Assembly (NCBI GenBank): GCA_964537685.1
Contig: CAZICM010000035.1
Coordinates: 38,253 to 102,252, forward strand
DNA from: CAZICM01 sp964537685
GTDB taxonomy: Bacteria; Myxococcota_A; Polyangia; Polyangiales; Polyangiaceae
Direction of reading: 5' to 3'
DNA length: 64,000 nucleotides
Shown: positions 1-8,776 of the stretch, one piece after another
How positions within the stretch are numbered: position 1 is the first letter of the stretch
Layout of the letters: every line of letters starts with the position of its first letter
Position numbers and translations under genes: made by a program
Notes under the pieces: model-generated
Databases searched by the model: none
What the model was told of the DNA's origin: nothing
The model's input: only the letters and a program-made list of their open reading frames with translations

Positions 1-176
1 CACAGTGCACTGCGTCGGTTTGAGGTGCCTGATTGCGGCAAAAGGTGGATGACTGAATGTTTAGGCGCAAATTAGAACGAAGCATAACAGTTACAGACCA
101 TTATGACTAGGTCAGTCCGGATGTGCGCACAAGATTTTTGATGGGAGCAAATGGATTGTATTGCCAATAAATTCAA

Positions 177-848
177 TCAAAACACACACTGTACGGGCTG
201 CGGCCCCAATGAATCCGTTCCTGTCTTCCCTCCCAAATCCCATTCGACGGCGAGCGTGGCAACTCCCGAGCAATAATCGCACAATTGCCCGTTGCCCATT
301 CCTGAGCCGGCGCCTGCGTTGTGAGTAACCGTCGAGATCACACCGGCACCAACAATGCTCGATTGAGGCATGACACTAAAGGTCCATGTGTAGGTATTGC
401 CCAGGTAGGTGATCTCAAGCTTTGCACTGGTCACTTTGGGCAGAGCTGCATTCAGCCCGATGGAATTATCATATTTGGCATCAAAGCTGCCCGAGACGCT
501 CGCAGGGCCGGGCGGCATGCAGTTCACGTAGAGACTGTTTTTTTCGATGGATGCGATTACAGCGCTCGGCATTCCCATATTCCCGCCGTCGCCTCCCCCA
601 GTGCCCGCTCCACCCGCTCCGCCCGCCCCTCCTGCCCCCCCTTGATTTAAACCTCCTGCGCCGCCCATTCCTGCCATTCCGCTCGAGCTTGAGGTATTCT
701 GGCTTCCTCCTTCGTTGTCATCATCAGGAACGGTATCTGTGCCTTGCGCACAGTTGGTGAGTCCAACTCCGAGTGTGAGCAGCGATGCTCCGAGGAGCGG
801 CAAGCCCGAATACGCAAACAAGGAACGAAGTGCCTTTCGGTGACGCAT
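177..848 (-). CDS. Gly-rich secreted lipoprotein, unknown function
   Basis: I do not recognise a named family. The ATG at 848 gives about 223 aa beginning with a basic, then hydrophobic signal peptide that ends in a lipobox-like LTNC. An upstream in-frame start at 878 would add ten residues before the basic region and is less likely. After the Cys come an acidic/Ser-rich stretch and a low-complexity Gly/Ala linker (GGAGG repeats). A compact C-terminal domain of about 130 residues follows, rich in predicted beta strands and containing a CDYC motif plus further Cys near the C-terminus. Such Ser/Gly-linker lipoproteins are typical of Polyangia. The gene is divergent from the lipoprotein at 1043, with a spacer of about 190 bp. 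Surface or outer-membrane anchoring is inferred from the signal peptide only. Confidence 0.72.
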   Translation of the reverse strand: MRHRKALRSLFAYSGLPLLGASLLTLGVGLTNCAQGTDTVPDDDNEGGSQNTSSSSGMAGMGGAGGLNQGGAGGAGGAGGAGTGGGDGGNMGMPSAVIASIEKNSLYVNCMPPGPASVSGSFDAKYDNSIGLNAALPKVTSAKLEITYLGNTYTWTFSVMPQSSIVGAGVISTVTHNAGAGSGMGNGQLCDYCSGVATLAVEWDLGGKTGTDSLGPQPVQCVF

Positions 849-1042
849 TTGGGCAGAATAAGCGCATAGCGAAGCCAATTCAACGCTGCCGCCCCGGTCT
901 TTTGGGGGTTTTGAGCGGTGCTGGAAAAAGCCAGGGCCGCCGAGGTTGGTGCCTGATTCGTTTGATTGTCACTCGTTCGTATCGTCAGCGCCTCATAACT
1001 CGAGTAATAGGAGCCTCATCTCTCGAGTGCGGAGTTGGCATT

Positions 1043-3478
1043 ATGCGTGTTCGTCCCTTTGTTAAAGCTTCTGTGTGCATATCGCTGATGTGCCTGTTGG
1101 CTGCGGCCAATGGTTGCGGCGACGAAACAACAAACTCCACGGGCGGCCCTTCGTCGACAACGTCGTCGAGCACATCGTCCACCGGATCCACGATGACAAG
1201 CAGTGGAATGGGCGGTGAGGCGGGCGCGGGCGGCGTGAATCAGGGCGGCGGCGGCGCGATGAATCAGGGCGGCGGCGGCGCGATGAATCAGGGCGGCGGC
1301 GGTTCGATGAATCAAGGCGGCGCGGGCGGTTCGATGATGCCTGTCGAGATCTGCAACAACATGGCGGACGACGACAACGATGGCATGACGGACTGCGCCG
1401 ACGCGGATTGTGTTGCGAATCCTGCGTGTATCGAAGATTGCGACAACATGGCGGACGACGACGCCGATGGCATGGCGGACTGCGCAGATCCGGAGTGCTC
1501 GAGTGCGGCGGTGTGCGGAAAGCTGTTAATCAACGAGGTCGACTACGACCAGCTCAATGCGGACACGGCTGAATTTGTCGAGCTCTTCAACGCGGGCACG
1601 ACGACCATCGATTTGAGCACTGTGCAGCTTGTTCGCGTGAATGGAAGCAATGCCGCGGCGCCCGTCGTGTACGGCATGCCGGTTGGGATGTCGGGCATGC
1701 TGAATCCTGGGGCGTATGCGGTCATCACCAGCGGCATGGTGCCGAATATCGATCCGGCGGCGACGGTGTTTCCCTTCCCCGATCCCAATGCAGCCGGTGA
1801 TCTCCAGAATGGTGGCACGATCGCTACACCCACCGCAGACGGCATTGCGCTGATGGATGCCAAAGAGAACGTATTGCTCGATGCCCTGAGCTATGAGGGC
1901 TCCATCACGCAGGTGATGATTGGAAATCTGACGGTATCGCTTGTTTCAGGAAACCCAATCACCGTCACCGACTCACCGACGCCGCTTCTCTCGACGGCCT
2001 CTCTGATCCGTTTCGCCAATGGGCAGGACACAGGAGACGACGCCGCCGATTGGACGGCAACGACCACGACCACGCCGGGTTCTGCCAATCAGAAGTCGGC
2101 CGAGGTCTGCAACACGATGGCCGATGAAGATTTCGATACGCAGATCGACTGCGCCGACGCCGATTGCGCGGCGGACCCGGCGTGTGTCGTGCCTGAGATT
2201 TGCGATAACACGCTCGACGACGACGGCGACATGATGATCGACTGCGCCGACATGGAGTGCGACATGCAAGCCTGCGGAAGCTTCGGCGTTGTGTGTCTGG
2301 GCGGCGCGTGCGTATGTCCCTCGGGCGCGATGATGGAAACGTCGTGTACGGACATGCAGGATGAAGACTGCGATGGCAACGCGGACTGCGCCGATGCCGA
2401 TTGTGTGATGGATCCCGCGTGCAAGCCCGTCGAGCTATGCGCTAACGCGATGGATGACGACGGCGACATGATGATTGACTGCGCCGACATGATGGATTGC
2501 GACATGAAGGCATGCGGTTCGTTCGGTCAACTATGCACGGGCGGGATGTGCGTATGTCCCACGGGCATGATGACCGAGATGAACTGCACCGACATGATCG
2601 ATGACGACTGCGATGGTCAGGTCGACTGCAAGGACTCGGATTGCAGTGGCAATCCGCTCTGTCCCGCGGGAACGATTACCAGCGTGAACTATCCTGTGAT
2701 CACCCACGGCGGAACGCTGGTGATTACGGGCACGGGATTCACCGGCGCGACGACGGTGACTATTGGCGGCGTTTCGCAGATGTTCACCGTCGATTCCGAT
2801 ACGCAGATCACGATTGCGCTCGTGAGCGACGGCGCGCCGCTTGGCCCGCAGGGCGTGATTGTCACGACGGCCCAGGGATCGACCGCGCCCTTTGGTGTGA
2901 CGGTGATTCACTTGCTGATTAACGAAGTGGATTCCGATACGCCGACGATGCCCGTGAATGACAGTATGGAGTTTGTTGAGATCAGCACGGGCGTGCCCAA
3001 TGTGAGTTTGGCGGGCTATACGCTTGTTCATTACAACGGCACGGGCGATGTGGTTCTGTGGGCGCTCGATCTCAATGCAGTCACTGATGCCAATGGGCTG
3101 CTTTTGATTGGGAATCCGGATGTGATGCCCTTGCCTCCGATCACGTTTGCGATCAACACGCTTCAAAATGGCGCCGATGCGGTGGCGGTTTATCAGGCAG
3201 GAGCGGGTAATTTCTCGGTCGGTGGAGCGATTACCTCGGCGAATCTGATTGATGCCGTTGTGTACGACACGGCAGACGTGGATGACGCGGGCCTGCTCGA
3301 TGCGCTGCTTGCGCCTGTGGGCGATCCTGCGCGGGTTCAGGTGGACGAGGCTGTCAACTTGGCGTCCGCAACGGAGTCGGTGCAGCGCTGTGGAGATGGC
3401 CGCCGCAATGGTGCCCGCTTTGCCGTTGGCGGTCCTCCCACGCCGGGCGCGGCCAACAACGTGATGGCTTGTCCCTAA
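1043..3478 (+). CDS. Lipoprotein with Asp-rich repeats, two lamin-tail domains and an IPT/TIG domain
   Basis: The ATG at 1043 was chosen because it places a basic start and hydrophobic signal peptide directly before a lipobox-like ANGC; the open frame extends upstream to 785 without such a signal. About 811 aa. In order: Ser/Thr linker, in-frame 8-residue repeats (MNQGGGGA type), two Asp/Cys loops (pattern CDNMADDDxDGMxDCADxxC), a lamin-tail-like domain (LLINEVDYD, EFVELFN), five more Asp/Cys loops, an IPT/TIG-like Ig fold (ITSVNYPVITHGGTLVITG) and a second lamin-tail domain (LLINEVDSD, EFVEIS). The D-x-D-x-DG loops resemble EF-hand-like or MopE-type metal-binding repeats, so calcium binding is likely but inferred. 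Probably a cell-surface protein with a structural or adhesive role. Confidence 0.85.
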   Translation: MRVRPFVKASVCISLMCLLAAANGCGDETTNSTGGPSSTTSSSTSSTGSTMTSSGMGGEAGAGGVNQGGGGAMNQGGGGAMNQGGGGSMNQGGAGGSMMPVEICNNMADDDNDGMTDCADADCVANPACIEDCDNMADDDADGMADCADPECSSAAVCGKLLINEVDYDQLNADTAEFVELFNAGTTTIDLSTVQLVRVNGSNAAAPVVYGMPVGMSGMLNPGAYAVITSGMVPNIDPAATVFPFPDPNAAGDLQNGGTIATPTADGIALMDAKENVLLDALSYEGSITQVMIGNLTVSLVSGNPITVTDSPTPLLSTASLIRFANGQDTGDDAADWTATTTTTPGSANQKSAEVCNTMADEDFDTQIDCADADCAADPACVVPEICDNTLDDDGDMMIDCADMECDMQACGSFGVVCLGGACVCPSGAMMETSCTDMQDEDCDGNADCADADCVMDPACKPVELCANAMDDDGDMMIDCADMMDCDMKACGSFGQLCTGGMCVCPTGMMTEMNCTDMIDDDCDGQVDCKDSDCSGNPLCPAGTITSVNYPVITHGGTLVITGTGFTGATTVTIGGVSQMFTVDSDTQITIALVSDGAPLGPQGVIVTTAQGSTAPFGVTVIHLLINEVDSDTPTMPVNDSMEFVEISTGVPNVSLAGYTLVHYNGTGDVVLWALDLNAVTDANGLLLIGNPDVMPLPPITFAINTLQNGADAVAVYQAGAGNFSVGGAITSANLIDAVVYDTADVDDAGLLDALLAPVGDPARVQVDEAVNLASATESVQRCGDGRRNGARFAVGGPPTPGAANNVMACP
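1237..1332 (+). repeat. 24-bp in-frame minisatellite
   Basis: Two identical 24-bp units at 1237-1260 and 1261-1284, a third at 1285-1308 differing by two bases, and a degenerate, slightly longer fourth to about 1332. Each unit encodes eight residues of the Gly-rich linker of the lipoprotein at 1043. The near-identity suggests recent expansion by slippage. Confidence 0.85.
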
Positions 3479-3495
3479 GCCATTTCTAGAGCCCT

Positions 3496-3523
3496 GGGCG
3501 GTGCCTGCAGAACAGCGCCGCCC
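3496..3523. terminator. GC-rich hairpin between convergent genes
   Basis: A 9-bp stem (GGGCGGTGC paired with GCGCCGCCC, one G-T wobble) with a 10-nt loop lies in the 61-bp gap between the convergent genes ending at 3478 and 3540. There is no T-tract on either strand, so it may be a weak or Rho-assisted terminator. Confidence 0.35.
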
Positions 3524-3539
3524 GAGGCCAAGCGCTTAT

Positions 3540-4409
3540 CTACACAATCTCATCGCGCGCAATTTCAAGCCTTCGCGCAATCTCATCCCGGTACAGAGAA
3601 AAGATCCTCCGCGTCAGCGGCCCAGGCTCTCCATTGCCGATGGGCTTGTTGTCGACCCGAACCACACCCACAATTTCCGTCGTACTGCCCAAGAGCAAAA
3701 GCTCATCCGCAGCCATCATTTCGGCGCGATCGAAATGCCGCTCCTCGTAGGGAAATCCCTCGCGCATCCACAGCTCTTCGGCGATGCCCCGCGTGATGCT
3801 CGGCAAAATCCACGGGCCGTTTGGAGGCGCGATCCACCTTCCATGTTTGATCATCACCACGCTCGTTGCGCAGGCTTCGCGGACGATTTCGCCGTCTAGA
3901 AGAATGGCTTCAAAACATCCGGATTGCTTGGACTGCCAGCGTGAAAGCACATTGGGAAGAAGGTTGGTCGTCTTGATATCGACCCGGCCCCAGCGGATAT
4001 CCGGCATCGTGATGACCGAAACTCCGTGCTCAAAACTTAGCGCCTTCGAGCGGGAAAAATTCCGCACCGTAATCACAATCGTCGGTAAAATCCCTTCTGC
4101 CGGCGCATGATCGCGGGGCTGAACGCCGCGTGTGATTTGGTAGTAGACCACGGCATCGGCGATTCCAGACTGGGCGATTAAATCGCCGATGGCTCTTGTG
4201 ACGGACTCGATATCCACACTGGTGATCGACAGCTCGGAAAGGCTTCTCAAGAGCCGCGCTTGATGCAACTCGAGTGCAAAAGGCTTGCCCTTATAGACGC
4301 GCAGCGCCTCGTACACGGCATCGCCAAATAAAAATCCCCGATCGTCGATAGGAATCACCGCCTCGGCGATAGGCGAAACACGGCCGTTTACATAAGCGAG
4401 CTCAGGCAT
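3540..4409 (-). CDS. Class IV PLP aminotransferase (D-amino-acid or branched-chain type)
   Basis: 289 aa, the normal length for fold-type IV aminotransferases. The N-terminus (YVNGR, then DRGFLFGDAVYEALRVY) is the classical start of the family. The PLP lysine is expected to be Lys146 in the motif VDIKTTNLL, matching the DIKSxNLL context of D-alanine aminotransferases. EAILLDGEIVREACATSVV is the phosphate-binding segment and also fits D-amino-acid/branched-chain enzymes. The likely reaction is PLP-dependent transamination of a D-amino acid (such as D-Ala and 2-oxoglutarate) in the cytoplasm. Branched-chain aminotransferase and aminodeoxychorismate lyase are close relatives, and sequence alone does not settle the substrate. 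The gene is convergent with the lipoprotein at 1043. Confidence 0.85.
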   Translation of the reverse strand: MPELAYVNGRVSPIAEAVIPIDDRGFLFGDAVYEALRVYKGKPFALELHQARLLRSLSELSITSVDIESVTRAIGDLIAQSGIADAVVYYQITRGVQPRDHAPAEGILPTIVITVRNFSRSKALSFEHGVSVITMPDIRWGRVDIKTTNLLPNVLSRWQSKQSGCFEAILLDGEIVREACATSVVMIKHGRWIAPPNGPWILPSITRGIAEELWMREGFPYEERHFDRAEMMAADELLLLGSTTEIVGVVRVDNKPIGNGEPGPLTRRIFSLYRDEIARRLEIARDEIV

Positions 4410-4517
4410 ATTGGATTCGCTCTGGGTCGGCGCGCGGAGACAGAATCAGCGGGCCACAGCGCGCCGAATAACATCCAAGGCCCACAAGCTCAAGCGCGGT
4501 GCTGTTTCCCGTTTGGA

Positions 4518-5603
4518 TCAGTGAATGATGGCCGAGCTTCCCTCGTGCACGGAAACCCTTCCAGATGAGCCTGTGCGGCGCAGCGCCAGCACTTCATGCA
4601 GTTCGCACCCGAGCGTCACCCGCGGCGATGACGTGGTGAGAATCCATTGCACCCGCGGAAGTGCCGCATGGAGCAGATGCCCGATATGCCGCTCGACACT
4701 GCAATCCAACTGAGTCTCGACATCATCGATCAGCACAACGCCTTCAGCCTCGGCCGCATTTTTCGTGGGATAGGCTGCCGCGAGCGCTTTTAAAGTCAGC
4801 GCCCCGAACGCACATAAATGACGCGCGCTCTTGGGCAGATCCTCGAGCTCGACCAGCCGCTCTTCACTGGTTTGAAAGAGAGGTTCCAGGCGTGTTGGAT
4901 CGACACCCACATAGCGGCATCCCACGGCGCCCAGCAATGTATCGAGCACCTCGCGCAGGCTGTGATCGAGCGCTGCAAAACGTCCCGCCGGGCCGTCTGC
5001 CGCCTCGCCTCCCGCGCCCCTGCACAGCGCATTCGCGACCGCCACATAAGAGAGCACTTGTTTCGTTTCCCTGGTGAGATCGGCGCGCGTTGCATCATCG
5101 AAACAGGCCCCTCCCCGCAGGTCATAACGAAGAATCGATCGCTCCGGCGTCGTCAGCAGCACGGGCATTTTTGAAAACCACCGGGCGCCGGAAAACGCCA
5201 CAAACACAAATCCGCCCTCGGATGCCTTCCGATCAAAAAGCGTTTGCTCTCGCCGCCGAATGAGCGCCGCATCTTCGCGCTCATCGAGAACGGCATTGGG
5301 GCTCGCCACGCGAAGCGGATGAGGGCGCGCGGTATCGTCATCGCCCAGCACCCAGTCAGCCACGGCAAAAGGCGGAATGGGGTTTCGGTGTTTCCCTAAT
5401 AAAAGCGCCGAAGTGTGTCCGGGGCGCGTCGATGCGAGGGCTGTGCAAATAGACGTCTTTCCCACGCCTTCGCCGCCGAACAAAACAACCAGATGGCGGG
5501 GATGGCCTTCCTCATCGGCGAAGGGAATCGTCAGATCGTCGAAGGGGCCGATGCCAACAAAACGCGCAAGCGACAGAAGCATCAGCAATGACACTATCAC
5601 CAT
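4518..5603 (-). CDS. P-loop ATPase of unknown function
   Basis: 361 aa (possibly starting a few codons later at a second Met). The N-terminal phrase RFVGIGPFDDLTIPF followed by Walker A GGEGVGKTS (residues 43-51) resembles RecF/SMC-like or OLD-like AAA ATPases in which the first beta strands describe the ATPase outer face. A Walker B-like VVLIDDVE lies near residue 290, followed by an ILTTSSPRV segment typical of the sensor strand of ABC/SMC-type ATPases. No nuclease, DNA-binding or membrane domain is visible, and no partner gene sits beside it. It lies on the same strand as the aminotransferase downstream and tldE upstream, with gaps of about 80-110 bp. The cellular role is unknown. Confidence 0.7.
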   Translation of the reverse strand: MVIVSLLMLLSLARFVGIGPFDDLTIPFADEEGHPRHLVVLFGGEGVGKTSICTALASTRPGHTSALLLGKHRNPIPPFAVADWVLGDDDTARPHPLRVASPNAVLDEREDAALIRRREQTLFDRKASEGGFVFVAFSGARWFSKMPVLLTTPERSILRYDLRGGACFDDATRADLTRETKQVLSYVAVANALCRGAGGEAADGPAGRFAALDHSLREVLDTLLGAVGCRYVGVDPTRLEPLFQTSEERLVELEDLPKSARHLCAFGALTLKALAAAYPTKNAAEAEGVVLIDDVETQLDCSVERHIGHLLHAALPRVQWILTTSSPRVTLGCELHEVLALRRTGSSGRVSVHEGSSAIIH

Positions 5604-5681
5604 GCGGTGCTGGATGGGGAGCGGGGCTGTGGAGAATTTGGAGGGGAGCCGTGAATGAAGCGAACCGATCGGTGGGAAACG

Positions 5682-7007
5682 CTAGGTGCCCGCGACTTGA
5701 ATACCGTCGAACACCAAGGTCGGAGCGCGCGCCGCCGAATAGGGATAAGGATCGTTGCCGACGGCCACGAGCCGCTTCCACACCTCGAGATGCGAGCCTG
5801 AAATATTCATTTCGGCGATGGGCTCCGCGAGCTTGCCCGCGCGAATGGCAAAGCCCTGAATGCCGAGCGAAAAATCGCCTGTTGTGTCGTTGGAATTGCC
5901 TCCCAAAAAGCGCGACACAAAAATGCCTTCCTTCACATCGGCGATCAGCGTCTCCTGAGGCTTATCACCCAGCTTCCACATCAGATTGGATGTTGATCCT
6001 GTTGTGGGTGCTACTTTTAATTTTTTGCCGTAATAGGTATCGATTAAATAAGTCTTTAAAACGCCGCCTTTAAAGAGAGCAATACGCTTGGCGGCGATAC
6101 CCTCACCATCAAATAGGCGCGAGCCCAGCCCTTTCGGAACGAGCGGATCGTCCTCGATATCCAGCACGGCGCTCGCAATCTGCGTATCGAGCTTGCCTTC
6201 CAAAAACGAACGGCGCTGCTGAAGTGCGGCTCCCGAAAGCGAACGCCCTAAAAAGCTATAAAATCTGCCCGAGGAGCGATGATCGATCACCATCGGCATC
6301 ACGCCCGAGGCAATTTTTTTCGCCCCCTTGCGCAACAGTGTCCGTTCCGCAGCCTTCTGCCCGATTGACTCGAGGCGCGGAAGCTCGTTTTGATAGCGGC
6401 GAACGGCATATTCATAGTCTTCCGGACGCCGCCCATCGCCGTCTTTAATGCTCACATTGACATCAGGCGAAAATACGGTCTCCTGGCTTCCGCCTTCAAA
6501 TCCGTTTGAATGGACGCGAAATCTTTCCGTAAGTGAATCGCTTGTGGATGCAGTGACCGATAAAATGGCTTCGGCACCCTTCACCGATCGGGCCGCCGCC
6601 TCCATAGCGAGGGCCGCTTTGCGGCGATCGATCGCGCTCAGGCTTGAATACGCTGGATCGGAGAGCTGTAAATCCACCGATGCCTGACCTTTGTACAGCG
6701 ATGGATCGGCCAACGATCGAAATGGATCCGGCGCCAAGGCCCGTGTCAATGCGATCGCATTGTCGAGAAATACACTCAGTGCATCGCTTCTTAAATCGCT
6801 CGTGGAAACGGCCGAATAGCGGCCATCTACATAAAGCTGAACGCTTAGCCTCCGCGTCGTCGCCTCGGAAATCTTCTCGACTTTTCCATCGCGGACGCTC
6901 ACGTCGACTTGACGCTCGGTGACCGTCTCCGCTGCTGCTTCCTTTGCGCCTTTGCTCTGCGCCAGCGCTACAGCCTCTTTTGCAATTTCAATCGATGATC
7001 GTGCCAT
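5682..7007 (-). CDS. TldE/PmbA family protein, non-catalytic partner of TldD
   Basis: 441 aa, full family length. The N-terminus (EIAKEAVALAQSKGAKEAAAE, then VRDGKVEKISEATTRRLSVQLYVDGRY) and C-terminus (GGNSNDTTGDFSLGIQGFAIRAGKL) are diagnostic of TldE/PmbA. As expected for this subunit there is no HExxxH zinc site. Known TldD/TldE heterodimers are metalloproteases that enclose unfolded peptides, as in microcin B17 and CcdA processing. Here the gene lies 18 bp after the tldD stop, with a GGGAGG ribosome-binding site just upstream of the ATG, so the two are surely co-transcribed. I see no signal peptide on this subunit, although its partner has one. No obvious precursor peptide gene is adjacent. 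Confidence 0.92.
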   Translation of the reverse strand: MARSSIEIAKEAVALAQSKGAKEAAAETVTERQVDVSVRDGKVEKISEATTRRLSVQLYVDGRYSAVSTSDLRSDALSVFLDNAIALTRALAPDPFRSLADPSLYKGQASVDLQLSDPAYSSLSAIDRRKAALAMEAAARSVKGAEAILSVTASTSDSLTERFRVHSNGFEGGSQETVFSPDVNVSIKDGDGRRPEDYEYAVRRYQNELPRLESIGQKAAERTLLRKGAKKIASGVMPMVIDHRSSGRFYSFLGRSLSGAALQQRRSFLEGKLDTQIASAVLDIEDDPLVPKGLGSRLFDGEGIAAKRIALFKGGVLKTYLIDTYYGKKLKVAPTTGSTSNLMWKLGDKPQETLIADVKEGIFVSRFLGGNSNDTTGDFSLGIQGFAIRAGKLAEPIAEMNISGSHLEVWKRLVAVGNDPYPYSAARAPTLVFDGIQVAGT

Positions 7008-7025
7008 AACCCTAGACCTCCCCTC

Positions 7026-8600
7026 TTAAGCCTTTCGCCCGCCAACGGTAATCGAGGCCACGCGCACGGTGGGCATGCCCTGTGAAACAGGCACCATTTG
7101 CACGTCTTTCCCGCAGGTCCACCCGCCTTCATCGATAACCAGATCGTCACCAACCATATCGATTTTCTCGAGCACCTTCGGACCATTGCCAATAATATTT
7201 ACGTCCTTGATCGGCTTCGTCAGTTTGCCATTTTCAATGAGGAAGCCGTTTTTGACATAAAACGTGAAATCGCCCGCTCCGATTTCCACCTGGCCATTTG
7301 AAAAATTATTGCAGTAAATGCCGTTCTTCAGCGACGCGATGATCTCGTCTTTCTTATGCGGGCCGGCCAGCATGTACGTCGCGCGCATCCGGGGCATTGG
7401 CGCGAATTGATAACTCTGGCGCCGCCCATTGCCCGTAGGCTGCACCTTGTAATGATTGGCCGAAATCGAGTCGTGCAAATACGTCGTCAAAACGCCTTTT
7501 TCCACAAGGGTTGTCAATCCAGCCGCACGCCCCTCGTCGTCCACATTGATTGAACCACGAGCGGATTGCTGAGATGCATCATCAACAATATTCACAAATG
7601 GCTTTGCGATGGGTTTGCCAATTTTGTCTGCATAAATCGACGTGCCTTTTCGATTAAAATCGGCCTCCATTCCATGGCCGATGGCTTCATGCAGAAGAAT
7701 GCCGGAAGAACCTGCCGCCAATACAACAGGCATCTCTCCGACCGGCGCCTGAACGGCATCAAACAATACGGTTGTGCGGGCAACCGCTTCGCGCACAACC
7801 CTCGCCAGGCGCTCTTTCGTATAAAACTCAAAACCACTGCGCCCCGCGATATTGTACCCATTGCTTTCGCGCTTGCCGTTTTGCTCCGCGACGCAATTCA
7901 CGTAAAGCCCCGTCATCGGCTGAAAATCTTCGACCATCCGGCCATTGGAGTCGGCAATTAAAATGGCGCCGGCCTCATCAAATAAAAATACCGAAATCTT
8001 TTTTATCCTGCCGTCGCCCTTAAAGGCTTCGGTGTTGATTTCATTCAGAATGGGCAGCTTTTGCTCGGGTTTAATATCCTCCCATCGCATTTTGAGGGGA
8101 TAACGCTGAGGTAATTGGCTGTCAATTCGAAAAGATTGAGCCGCCGGGCGCGCTGGACCATCCGCGATAGCCGCTGCTGTTTGAGCGGCCCGCTTCAATG
8201 CTTCAGCCGTGAGCTCTTCGGTAAAGCCGTAACCCGTCTGATCGCCCTTCACCACCCGCACGCCGACGCCCAGCTCCACCTTGGTGAAAGCCTTGTTTAC
8301 AGCCCCATCCTCGAGCGCCATATTGTTGGAGACACGGTGCTGGAAAAATAAATCCGCGTAGTCTCCGCCCTTGGACATCGCTTCTGAAAGCGTTTCGCGG
8401 ATCATGGCCTCGGTGACGCCAAAGCGTGAAAAATAGCCTACGCGCGCCGTGTCAGCGGAAGCATTCACGGCCAGCGCGCTGGGTTTTTCAAGGGCAGCCT
8501 CCCCGCAGCCGAGCAAAAAAGCGCCCGCGGAAAGAGCAGCCGCGGACGAGAGACTTAATTCAACGAATTGTCGCCGGTTAATTCGATCGGAATGAGCCAT
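7026..8600 (-). CDS. tldD: TldD family zinc metalloprotease with twin-arginine signal
   Basis: About 524 aa from the ATG at 8600, preceded by AAGGAAG seven bases upstream; the open frame starts at 8663 but lacks such a site. Residues 1-35 form a twin-arginine signal (NRRQFVELS followed by an Ala-rich hydrophobic stretch) ending in a lipobox-like LLGC, so the protein should be exported folded and perhaps lipidated. The catalytic motif HEAIGHGMEAD is present with His304 and His309, the HExxxH zinc ligands of TldD. The C-terminus (GGWTCGKDVQMVPVSQGMPTVRV) also matches the family. It forms an operon with tldE 18 bp downstream. The classical role is proteolysis of unfolded peptides in the cytosol. 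Export of TldD together with an unsigned TldE is the odd point here. Confidence 0.93.
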   Translation of the reverse strand: MAHSDRINRRQFVELSLSSAAALSAGAFLLGCGEAALEKPSALAVNASADTARVGYFSRFGVTEAMIRETLSEAMSKGGDYADLFFQHRVSNNMALEDGAVNKAFTKVELGVGVRVVKGDQTGYGFTEELTAEALKRAAQTAAAIADGPARPAAQSFRIDSQLPQRYPLKMRWEDIKPEQKLPILNEINTEAFKGDGRIKKISVFLFDEAGAILIADSNGRMVEDFQPMTGLYVNCVAEQNGKRESNGYNIAGRSGFEFYTKERLARVVREAVARTTVLFDAVQAPVGEMPVVLAAGSSGILLHEAIGHGMEADFNRKGTSIYADKIGKPIAKPFVNIVDDASQQSARGSINVDDEGRAAGLTTLVEKGVLTTYLHDSISANHYKVQPTGNGRRQSYQFAPMPRMRATYMLAGPHKKDEIIASLKNGIYCNNFSNGQVEIGAGDFTFYVKNGFLIENGKLTKPIKDVNIIGNGPKVLEKIDMVGDDLVIDEGGWTCGKDVQMVPVSQGMPTVRVASITVGGRKA

Positions 8601-8776
8601 GACTTTGCTTCCTTGAGGGCGCTTCATTGAAATGTGGCCCTCGAAAAAATGATTCTGATGCAATAAGCGATTGAACGGGCAATCCTATTTCGGCTTTGCA
8701 GGGAATGGCAGAACGAGTGCAGTGAAATGGGCGGGTTTTTAAATAAGCGGGCCGCGGGGCAGCTTAGAAGGGGCTC

